Shown here: piece after piece, positions 1 through 4,947 of the stretch
Position numbering within the stretch: position 1 is the first letter of the stretch
Layout: each line of letters opens with the position of its first letter
Program-made: the position numbers and the translations under genes
Notes under the pieces: generated by a model
Database searches by the model: none
What the model was told of the DNA's origin: nothing
What the model saw: only the letters and a program-made list of their open reading frames with translations
Origin: Phycisphaerales bacterium
GTDB lineage: Bacteria; Planctomycetota; Phycisphaerae; Tepidisphaerales; Tepidisphaeraceae
Length of the DNA: 5,412 bases
Direction of reading: 5' to 3'
Assembly: GCA_003153655.1 (NCBI GenBank)
Contig: PMAK01000066.1
Coordinates: 2,829-8,240 of the forward strand

Positions 1-205
1 TGTTCCTGACCGCTGCTTGAAAGTCCTTAACCACATCAATCGTTTCGATCGTGCAATTACCGTTCATGTGCTCCCGGCAAAGGCTACGAAGGTTGGCCAA
101 AGCTTTTTGGGAATTCTGTCCGTTGCCTGCCATGAACAAACGGAACAGGTAATGGCCGCGATGTCCCTTTCTCGCGTGCTGCTTGGCTTGGGGCGCCTTG
201 CTCAT
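1..205 (-). CDS. kaiB: Circadian clock protein KaiB, 5' part (runs off the left edge)
   Basis: This is the N-terminal 68 codons of a KaiB protein; the 3' end lies beyond the window. KaiB is a small thioredoxin-like, fold-switching protein that binds the CI ring of KaiC and promotes its dephosphorylation. The translation has a basic leader (MSKAPQAKQHARKG), then the KaiB first strand and helix: YLFRLFMAGNGQNSQKAL (about residues 19-36, compare the family LYVAGxTxNSxxAL). A second strand and turn follow, TIETIDVVKD (52-61, compare the family's VIDLxxxP). The ATG (205-203) overlaps the kaiC TGA (204-202) as ATGA. An AAGGA lies about 9 bases upstream inside kaiC, so translation is probably coupled to KaiC. 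The short basic leader before the fold is unlike the very short N-terminus of cyanobacterial KaiB. The assignment is strong although only about two thirds of the usual length is visible. Confidence 0.9.
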   Translation of the reverse strand, partial: MSKAPQAKQHARKGHRGHYLFRLFMAGNGQNSQKALANLRSLCREHMNGNCTIETIDVVKDFQAAVRN

Positions 206-1671
206 TTGCCACCGTCCTTCCGGCCGACTTTTCCCGCCCGAACCGGTGGCCCCTGTGGTTTGTCGGGGAACTCTATGCCTCGGTCCGTAATGACATACGA
301 CTGGCGGCGGTTGGAATGCGCCGAGCCCCTGGACTTTACGATGAAGATCTGTCGGTTGACCTCCTGGTCGGTCTCGACAAAACGCAGTTGGACGACGGCG
401 TCTACCACGGAGGAGAAGCCGAAACCGCTGAGTTCCTCATCGCTACCTTCCCCGCCGCTGACCTGGTTGGTCAGGATGGTGGTAATTCCTCGTTCCTTGA
501 CCACGCTTATCAGCCGCATCATGAAATCAAAGGCCGCTTGTTCGGACCCCATGCGGATGCAGGCGGAGACCGCGTCAAGGATCAGGTGGCTCGGCTTGAA
601 GCTTTCGATCGTTTCCATGGCACGATTCAGATGATCATCGGAGCCCGTGCTCTCGGGCATGGCGGTTTGGATCAGCAGCTTTCTGGCGCGAATGGATGGA
701 CGAAGGTCGATCCCAGGGCTAAGCATCCCGCTGATCATCGCCTCCTTGGATTCCTCGAAATTCAGGTATAACACCCGCTCGCCGCGAAGGCAGGCGGCCC
801 GGGCGAACGTGCTCGCCAGCGTGGTCTTGCCCGCGCCGCTGTTGCCCGAAATAAGAATGCAGGATGCGCGCCGGAAGCCTCTATCCAGCATAAGGTCCAG
901 CCCCTTTAATCCCGTGGAGACCTTTGGCCCCAATGGCTGATGGATCAGTTCCGTCATGGTCAGCGGAAACAGGACGATCCCATGCTCGCCAAAGACGTAG
1001 GGATACTCGTTGGTCCCAAAGCCTGAGCCACGATACTTAATCACCCGTAGCCGACGTGTCGCTACTTGGCCCATCACGCGGTGGTCGAGGCGGATTACGC
1101 AATCCGCCATGAAGTCCAGGAACTCATATTGAGACCCATGATTGTCGTCGCGATGAGTCTTCACCGACAGGACACTCGTCAGCCCCCGATCAATCAACCA
1201 ATCATGGAGCCTGGATAATTCGTTGTGTTCGCGTTTCGTGTCGTCGTACACCCGCAGCAGCATGTCCAACGCATCCATCACGATCCGCCGAGCGCCGATC
1301 CTCTTTACATGGCCGCCCGCGATCGCCAACATTCCTTGAATGTCGAAATCGCCGGAGAGAACTTCTTCTCCGGGCAACCGAGCCTCGATGATGGCTATCT
1401 TGCCGGCCTTCTCCAGGGGCGCCAGGTCCCAACCCATCGATCGCGCGTTAAGGCGAATGGCCTCGGCTCTCTCTTCGAATGTAACGAACACCCCGGGCTC
1501 GCCCGCCATCGCCCCACGGTAAAGGAACTCCAGGCCGAGCACCGTTTTTCCAGACCCCGGCCCGCCACTGACCAACGTGGTCCGTCCTCGCGGAAGTCCA
1601 CCCTCCAGGATCTCATCCAGACCGGCAATTTTGGTTGGCACTTTCGGGATGGGTCGACGCTTTCCGCGCAT
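202..1671 (-). CDS. kaiC: KaiC-family double-domain RecA-like ATPase/autokinase
   Basis: This 489-residue protein is a tandem RecA-fold ATPase of the KaiC family, which forms hexamers and combines slow ATP hydrolysis (CI) with autophosphorylation (CII). CI shows Walker A GGPGSGKT (36-43), the catalytic Glu pair in TFEE (E66/E67) and a Walker B strand ending at D133. CII shows Walker A GNSGAGKT (276-283), NFEE (E306/E307) and Walker B ending at D366. By eye, the Ser431-Thr432 phosphosite of Synechococcus KaiC aligns with S420-S421, Thr426 with S415, and the KMRGS loop with KSRGS (446-450). The tail after ITDRG (461-465) is only 24 residues, basic and glycine-rich, with no recognisable A-loop for KaiA binding; cyanobacterial KaiC has about 519 residues. 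The start fits the family, which begins just before KVPTxIxGLDEIL. AAGAG lies 6 bases upstream of the ATG. kaiB follows directly; no KaiA is visible. A role in timing or stress signalling is inference. Confidence 0.95.
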   Translation of the reverse strand: MRGKRRPIPKVPTKIAGLDEILEGGLPRGRTTLVSGGPGSGKTVLGLEFLYRGAMAGEPGVFVTFEERAEAIRLNARSMGWDLAPLEKAGKIAIIEARLPGEEVLSGDFDIQGMLAIAGGHVKRIGARRIVMDALDMLLRVYDDTKREHNELSRLHDWLIDRGLTSVLSVKTHRDDNHGSQYEFLDFMADCVIRLDHRVMGQVATRRLRVIKYRGSGFGTNEYPYVFGEHGIVLFPLTMTELIHQPLGPKVSTGLKGLDLMLDRGFRRASCILISGNSGAGKTTLASTFARAACLRGERVLYLNFEESKEAMISGMLSPGIDLRPSIRARKLLIQTAMPESTGSDDHLNRAMETIESFKPSHLILDAVSACIRMGSEQAAFDFMMRLISVVKERGITTILTNQVSGGEGSDEELSGFGFSSVVDAVVQLRFVETDQEVNRQIFIVKSRGSAHSNRRQSYVITDRGIEFPDKPQGPPVRAGKVGRKDGGK

Positions 1672-1755
1672 GGTCTACTCTTTTCTGTAAATTCACGTTT
1701 GCATCGCAAGCCTGCGAACCCGCTGCGATTCCTGGCACTCATACCAACCTCGACG

Positions 1756-1803
1756 AAAAAAACCGACGTGGACGAACGCCCTTGAGGCATTCAACCACGT
1801 CGG
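1756..1803 (-). terminator. Strong Rho-independent terminator (minus strand)
   Basis: On the minus strand a 9-base perfect stem CCGACGTGG/CCACGTCGG (1795-1803 with 1763-1771) continues inward through one U-U mismatch and a U-G pair. A further 7-pair stem follows, GAATGCC/GGCGTTC with one G-U wobble, closing on a 5-base loop (1781-1785). Seven T follow at once (1762 down to 1756). The plus strand lacks a T-run after the hairpin, and the wobble positions become A-C mismatches on that strand, so it acts on minus-strand transcription. It sits about 295 bases after the thioredoxin stop and 85 bases before the kaiC start. It could end the thioredoxin transcript, end a small RNA, or attenuate kaiC. 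Confidence 0.82.
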
Positions 1804-1931
1804 CTTACTGGTCGACTGGCTCGTCACCGCAGCGACGGGCCCTTCATCTAGTCTTCCGATTGAGCCCCCTTATGGTTCGGGAGCATTATTTTCAGCAGTT
1901 TTAGTTTACTTCACCAGAAGAGGTAAAACAA

Positions 1932-2093
1932 ATGGGGTTTTGTCTGACCTGTCTCCAATTCGACGCGGCAGGTGCTTGTCATGAACCTGCCCGAGACGTG
2001 CACCGACCGGTTCTGGGTCTATCTGGGCAACATAGGAAGTGGAAAAGGAAAGAAGCAGCCATGCCGAACGACGACTGCGTCGCCGTCTCCTGA
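1932..2093 (+). CDS. Possible small Cys-containing protein (53 residues, weak)
   Basis: A short ORF starts at an ATG with a good upstream purine box: AGAAGAGG at 1916-1923, 8 bases before the ATG. The product begins MGFCLTCLQF, with a CxxC pair (C4, C7), a CH pair (C16-H17), a basic stretch around residues 35-41 (HRKWKRK) and a final Cys (C49). It ends 4 bases before the thioredoxin stop codon on the opposite strand, so the two would be convergent. Against it: codon use is unremarkable, it includes several rare-type AGG codons, I recognise no family, and no promoter is clear. The ribosome site and the fit into an otherwise empty gap are the only support. It may equally be a chance ORF antisense to the thioredoxin 3' region. 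Confidence 0.22.
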   Translation: MGFCLTCLQFDAAGACHEPARDVHRPVLGLSGQHRKWKRKEAAMPNDDCVAVS

Positions 2094-2097
2094 GCGA

Positions 2098-2427
2098 TCA
2101 GAGCGCCGCGTCGAGGGCGTCGCGGAAATCTTTTTCTCCGCGCAGGCCGACGAATTTCTGGGCCACCTGGCCGCCTTTGAAGAGAATAACGGTGGGGATC
2201 GCGCTGATGCCAAACTTGCTGGCGGTCGCATGGTTGGAATCGGTATCCATCTTGCCGACCTTCACGCGGTCGGTGTAGTCGCCGGCGAGTTTCTCAATGG
2301 TCGGAGCGAGCCGGCGGCAGGGTTGGCACCATTCAGCCCAGAAATCAACCAATACGGGCTTGTCGGATTTCAGGACTTCCTGCTCGAAATTGGCGTCTGT
2401 GATCTGCATTACATTGTTACCGGCCAT
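2098..2427 (-). CDS. trxA: Thioredoxin
   Basis: This is a 109-residue thioredoxin of normal length, a cytoplasmic dithiol-disulfide oxidoreductase that would be kept reduced by thioredoxin reductase (not in this window). The redox site is W33-C34-Q35-P36-C37 within FWAEWCQPCRRLAP, following the buried acid D27 (VDFW). The cis-proline P78 sits in ISAIPTVILFKGG, and a Lys matching E. coli Lys57 is present (K59, VGKMDTD). The active site has Gln where classical thioredoxins have Gly (WCGPC). The reading frame is open 37 codons further upstream. I chose the internal ATG because an AGAGGAGC ribosome site precedes it at 9-base spacing, the family starts there, and a strong promoter lies inside the upstream extension. 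It appears to be a single-gene transcription unit. The assignment is secure; numbering it as the main TrxA of the cell is inference. Confidence 0.95.
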   Translation of the reverse strand: MAGNNVMQITDANFEQEVLKSDKPVLVDFWAEWCQPCRRLAPTIEKLAGDYTDRVKVGKMDTDSNHATASKFGISAIPTVILFKGGQVAQKFVGLRGEKDFRDALDAAL

Positions 2428-2435
2428 TTTTTTAT

Positions 2436-2443
2436 GCTCCTCT
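2436..2443 (-). promoter_or_regulatory. Ribosome binding site that fixes the trxA start
   Basis: On the minus strand AGAGGAGC precedes the ATG at 2427, with nine bases between GGAG and the ATG, including a run of six A. It is the best Shine-Dalgarno sequence in the window and selects the 109-residue thioredoxin over the 146-residue frame. Confidence 0.85.
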
Positions 2444-2464
2444 GAATTTGTACCTCTGATACGG

Positions 2465-2493
2465 ATAATAGAAGTGGGTTGGGTGAGAGTCAA
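2465..2493 (-). promoter_or_regulatory. Sigma-70-type promoter of trxA
   Basis: On the minus strand TTGACT (2493-2488) is followed by a 17-base spacer and TATTAT (2470-2465). That is five of six matches in both boxes at the ideal spacing. Transcription would start near 2458, giving a leader of about 30 bases before the trxA ATG. The promoter lies about 46 bases beyond the stop codon of the upstream membrane-protein gene, so trxA can be expressed independently. Confidence 0.82.
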
Positions 2494-2538
2494 TGTACGC
2501 CTGTTGCCGCAGAACCTTGGGTAAATCTCGCGGCGCAT

Positions 2539-3210
2539 TCACGGCTTTGCGTTTTTTACGGACAACATGTTGAGTAGAGCAAAGCCCAGACAGATTGACG
2601 CCAGGACACAGAACATGATTGGGACCCAGCCTGGGAATAGATCGGCCAGTGCGTTGTCTTCACCGTCGAAGAGGAGGAGCGCACCGGCGCCGGCCAGGAT
2701 CACGCCGCCAGTGAGCAGAATTGGAATGATTGTTCTGCGAACGAAAAGAGGATCGGCAGTGCGCGCCCCAGGCTGCGCGCGGGCAGCCGGGGCATGTGCG
2801 GAGGACGGCGCGGGTTGAGTCGTCCTCGGAACCACATGCGCGGCTTCGCTCCTATGCGCGCTCGTCAGCGCTTCGGCGATTTCTTGCGTCGCGGAAATTT
2901 CTACTTCGGTGAGAATCGGCTTCGACGAAGCACCGGGTCCGATATTGTTCGGTGCGTCCGGCGGAGCAGCGGGACGCAGACGCGGCGGCGGCGCGGATGA
3001 GGGTTTGAGAGTTAAGTGTGGCAAGCCGGCGGATGGCGGGCGGATCGAATTCAGCACCGGCATAGGGGAGAGCGGCGTGACCGGCACTTCCCTGTCCGGC
3101 AGGCTCTGCGACCCTGGAGAATCTGGGCGAATCCCGGCAGGTGGGGAAGCGGCGTTGGTATTCGTCATTTCGGACGAGGAGACTGGATCATTTTGGTCCG
3201 GCTCGGTCAT
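2539..3210 (-). CDS. Proline-rich protein with two C-terminal membrane segments, unknown function
   Basis: I do not recognise a family for this 223-residue product. Residues 1 to about 155 are rich in Pro, Ala and Ser and look disordered; one possible short amphipathic stretch lies around 99-120 (ILTEVEISATQEIAEALTSA). After basic residues (RR at 158-159) come two hydrophobic segments: about 160-181 (TIIPILLTGGVILAGAGALLLF) and about 195-216, separated by an acidic turn (DGEDNALAD). The tail VKNAKP is short and basic. The likely topology is both ends in the cytoplasm with a hairpin in the inner membrane. The frame is open to 3414, but that would overlap the divergent MEMO gene and the promoter at 3271-3298, so I start at the ATG at 3210. 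A second ATG at 3168 is possible. Neither start has a clear Shine-Dalgarno sequence. The gene being real is likely, since the translated composition is coherent and the membrane segments are clean; function is unknown. Confidence 0.75.
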   Translation of the reverse strand: MTEPDQNDPVSSSEMTNTNAASPPAGIRPDSPGSQSLPDREVPVTPLSPMPVLNSIRPPSAGLPHLTLKPSSAPPPRLRPAAPPDAPNNIGPGASSKPILTEVEISATQEIAEALTSAHRSEAAHVVPRTTQPAPSSAHAPAARAQPGARTADPLFVRRTIIPILLTGGVILAGAGALLLFDGEDNALADLFPGWVPIMFCVLASICLGFALLNMLSVKNAKP

Positions 3211-3270
3211 GCGAACCAATTTTGCGCTGTCGCCAAATCGATCAACGTTACCAGCAACGCTACGCGAGAG

Positions 3271-3298
3271 ATTATAGTAACCAGGATGTCGGGGCCAA
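3271..3298 (-). promoter_or_regulatory. Promoter of the proline-rich membrane protein gene
   Basis: On the minus strand TTGGCC (3298-3293), a 16-base spacer and a perfect TATAAT (3276-3271) form a good sigma-70-type promoter. The predicted start is near 3264, about 54 bases before the ATG at 3210. The -35 box lies inside the first codons of the divergent MEMO gene and the -10 box lies just before its ATG. Confidence 0.68.
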
Positions 3299-4197
3299 GG
3301 GACCAGTCTGTAAGAAGTCCCGCGGTTGCCGGAATGTTTTATCCGGCCGACGCGGCGGCATGCCGACGGGCGGCGACGCAATTGCTTGAGTCCGCTCGCC
3401 CGGCGATCTCGCAAATGTCATCCCAGCTTGGTAGCGATTCCGGAATAGGTGGGATCGTCCCGCATGCGGGGTGGATCTGTAGCGGAGCTGTCGCCGCGGA
3501 ATCGATTGCATCGCTGGCGCGGCTGCGGCCGGCTGTGGACCTGGTGGTTGTTTTCGGCGCGATTCACACGCCGATCCCGATTGATCGCGGCGTCCTTGAT
3601 TCGCATGCGCGATGGGCCGTCCCCGGCGGGGAATCAGGGGTGACTGAATTGCGGCGAGAGCTATCGGCAAGCGCGGCGCAATTCGTAACGGATGACCGGT
3701 TCCATTTGCGCGAGCACGCAGTGGAAGTCGAGTTGCCGCTGATTCAGATAACCTGGCCGCTGGCTCAGATTCTACCGATTGAGGTCCCTCCAGAAGGATC
3801 GGCTATTGAACTCGGCCAATCCGTGGCTCGCGCGGTGAAGGCGGCAGGAGTGTCAGCAATCTATCTCGCCAGTAGTGATCTGACACACTACGGACCCAAC
3901 TATCGTTTCGCGCCGGCGGGCGTCGGCGCGGCGGCAATGGAGTGGGCGATGGAAAATGATCGTCGGGTGCTACGGATTATAACGGATATGACGCCGGAAA
4001 AAATCATTTTCGAGGTGAGAACTCACAACAACGCCTGCGGCGCGGGCGCGATTGCCGCTATGATGGCCGCCTGTCTGGAACAGGGAGCACGCAAGGCAGT
4101 CGTGCTGCGGCATACGAGCAGCTACCAAACTCTTGTCGCCGTCGCACCGCAGACGCCAGACAACGCCGTTGGTTATGCAGCCGTTTGGGTCGGATAA
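3286..4197 (+). CDS. amrB: MEMO-family protein (AmmeMemoRadiSam system protein B)
   Basis: This 303-residue protein belongs to the MEMO1 family, which has the fold of class III extradiol (LigB-type) dioxygenases. Bacterial members are called AmmeMemoRadiSam system protein B; their reaction is not established. Family landmarks in order are RSPAVAGMFYPAD (10-22), VPHAGWICSG (58-67), GAIHTPIP (91-98), REHAVEVELPLIQ (142-154), SSDLTHYG (196-203) and NNACGAGAI (248-256). Residues matching the metal ligands of human MEMO1 (His49, His81, Cys244) appear as H60, H94 and C251, and H201 is also kept. The usual GPNH segment is GAIH here. The ATG at 3286 is the first plausible start before the conserved N-terminus; its AGG is immediately adjacent, so the ribosome site is poor. 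The partner genes (AMMECR1 and the radical SAM enzyme) are not within view. Family assignment is firm; cellular role is unknown. Confidence 0.92.
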   Translation: MSGPRDQSVRSPAVAGMFYPADAAACRRAATQLLESARPAISQMSSQLGSDSGIGGIVPHAGWICSGAVAAESIASLARLRPAVDLVVVFGAIHTPIPIDRGVLDSHARWAVPGGESGVTELRRELSASAAQFVTDDRFHLREHAVEVELPLIQITWPLAQILPIEVPPEGSAIELGQSVARAVKAAGVSAIYLASSDLTHYGPNYRFAPAGVGAAAMEWAMENDRRVLRIITDMTPEKIIFEVRTHNNACGAGAIAAMMAACLEQGARKAVVLRHTSSYQTLVAVAPQTPDNAVGYAAVWVG

Positions 4198-4442
4198 CCT
4201 TTGGCTGGGAAAGGGAAGCCTCCCGCAATGCGGTGAAAACGCAACGGCCGGTTTCGGCGTGGCCATTTTGCGTCGCTGGAAGGATGCAAACGTGGCGTCC
4301 AGGCGACATGCGGCAAAGCTGGTCCGCACGGAAATGTCCGACGGTTGCGTTCGGCAGGACAAATGCCGCCGCTTTGATCGCTTAATGACGGATCGACTCT
4401 CGTACACGGATGTGGAATGACCTTTGCTCTGACCTCCCTTTA

Positions 4443-4455
4443 TCGTGGGAGACAC
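4443..4455 (+). promoter_or_regulatory. Ribosome binding site that fixes the start of the coiled-coil gene
   Basis: GTGGGAGAC lies upstream of the ATG at 4460, with GGGAG about 8 bases away. The frame is open five codons further up to a GTG at 4445, but that GTG is part of this ribosome site, so the ATG at 4460 is the better start. Confidence 0.7.
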
Positions 4456-4459
4456 ATAC

Positions 4460-4735
4460 ATGAACGAGAACGAATTTCAATCGAAACTGGCTGAATTGAT
4501 GGGTGAAATCAGCACGCTGCCGCAAAGTGAGCGGCAGAAGCTGGAAAAGCTCGCGGATGAAACCCGCGCCCGCCATGAGCGGCTCCGGCAGACTGTAAGC
4601 AGTCTTCAGGAGAGTTTGGATTACCTGCGGCTCAGCATTAAATATCTTGTCTTCGATCTTGAAGCGACGCGCCGTGAGAATTCCTATCTGAGAAAGATGC
4701 TGGAAGAAACCACGGGCGGCGGATCAGCCGACTAA
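4460..4735 (+). CDS. Small coiled-coil protein, unknown function
   Basis: This 91-residue, highly charged, helical protein has no signal peptide and no membrane segment. Residues from about 6 to 83 are almost continuously compatible with helix. A Glu/Gln/Leu-rich stretch with heptad-like spacing (about 9-60) suggests a coiled-coil dimer. Its most distinctive part is LDYLRLSIKYLVFDLEATRR (53-72), followed by ENSYLRKMLEE; the tail TTGGGSAD looks flexible. There are no Cys or His metal sites and no recognisable DNA-binding motif. From memory, similar proteins of about 90-100 residues with a KYLxFDLEATRREN-like core are common hypothetical proteins in Planctomycetota; I cannot check this here. 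The ribosome site is good and a run of hairpins follows the stop, so it looks like a monocistronic gene. That it is a real gene is likely; the function is not known. Confidence 0.85.
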   Translation: MNENEFQSKLAELMGEISTLPQSERQKLEKLADETRARHERLRQTVSSLQESLDYLRLSIKYLVFDLEATRRENSYLRKMLEETTGGGSAD

Positions 4736-4763
4736 AAACTCCCAAAGGCGCAAGCCTTTATTG

Positions 4764-4791
4764 CCCCGGCCTCTCGCCAGAAGGGCCGGGG
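4764..4791 (+). terminator. GC-rich hairpin after the coiled-coil gene, possible terminator
   Basis: A perfect 8-base stem CCCCGGCC/GGCCGGGG (4764-4771 with 4784-4791) encloses a 12-base interior that can form a small TCT/AGA helix. It starts 29 bases after the stop codon at 4735. Only TT follows, so alone it would be a weak intrinsic terminator; it may pause polymerase or protect the mRNA 3' end. A shorter hairpin, AAAGGC-GCAA-GCCTTT (4744-4759, GNRA-type loop), comes just before it. Confidence 0.5.
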
Positions 4792-4804
4792 TTCCGAAAC
4801 TTGT

Positions 4805-4853
4805 GAAGCAGGCCGTATGCACACGCGTGTACGGCCTGCTTCTTACGATTTTT
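4805..4853 (+). terminator. Probable Rho-independent terminator before the amidohydrolase gene
   Basis: A perfect 13-base stem GAAGCAGGCCGTA/TACGGCCTGCTTC (4805-4817 with 4830-4842) can extend by three further pairs, including two G-U wobbles that exist only on the plus strand. It is followed by TTACGATTTTT, so the T-run (4849-4853) is displaced by 6 bases. The minus strand has no T-run after the stem. It most likely ends the transcript of the small coiled-coil gene and separates it from the amidohydrolase gene starting at 4948. Confidence 0.68.
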
Positions 4854-4947
4854 GGACATCCATTTTTTCCCTCTGTTCTTCCTTACCCGCCGCGCCCTCT
4901 CCATCCGAGAAGGAAATTCCGATCGACATACGTAAGATAGTATCCTT

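Larger units (their letters stand above)
1672..2097. other. Intergenic region between kaiC and thioredoxin genes
   Basis: This 426-base stretch contains no confident protein gene. Reading on the minus strand toward kaiC, it holds a hairpin at 1818-1841 and then a strong intrinsic terminator at 1756-1803. The kaiC leader and promoter must then lie in roughly the 85 bases between the terminator and the kaiC start, unless kaiC is transcribed by read-through. I could not pick a convincing -35/-10 pair there. On the plus strand there is a weak 53-codon ORF (1932-2093). An isolated 7-base inverted repeat, GGCAGGT/ACCTGCC (1967-1973 and 1985-1991), has no T-run. Confidence 0.6.

Noticed and set aside
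316..771. Open frame of 151 codons on the plus strand, and several others across 17-1785
   Set aside because: They lie antisense to kaiC and kaiB, whose motifs are unmistakable; these are GC-rich shadow frames with no family features.
1395..1790. 131-codon minus-strand frame overlapping the start of kaiC and crossing the terminator
   Set aside because: It is out of frame with KaiC, has no recognisable domain, and would run through a strong terminator hairpin.
1967..1991. Inverted repeat GGCAGGT/ACCTGCC
   Set aside because: Only 7 bases with an 11-base loop and no T-run on either side; could be chance, so noted only in the intergenic entry.
2428..2538. N-terminal extension of thioredoxin by 37 residues
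   Set aside because: The extension contains the -35 and -10 boxes and the ribosome site for the internal ATG, and thioredoxins start at the shorter form.
3016..3285. N-terminal extension of the MEMO protein by 90 residues
   Set aside because: It would overlap the membrane-protein gene on the other strand, and its sequence looks like a shadow frame; the family begins just before RSPAVAGxFYP.
4170..4200. GGTTAT/ATAACC repeat at the end of the MEMO gene as a terminator
   Set aside because: Only six pairs with a long loop, mostly inside coding sequence, and no T-run follows.
4133..4420. 95-codon plus-strand frame between MEMO and the coiled-coil gene
   Set aside because: It starts inside MEMO with no ATG-plus-ribosome site, and its composition resembles a chance frame; I see no gene in 4198-4459.
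4418..4435. Direct repeat TGACCT spaced by 12 bases upstream of the coiled-coil gene, as a possible operator
   Set aside because: Two 6-base copies are expected by chance at this scale and there is no convincing promoter beside them.
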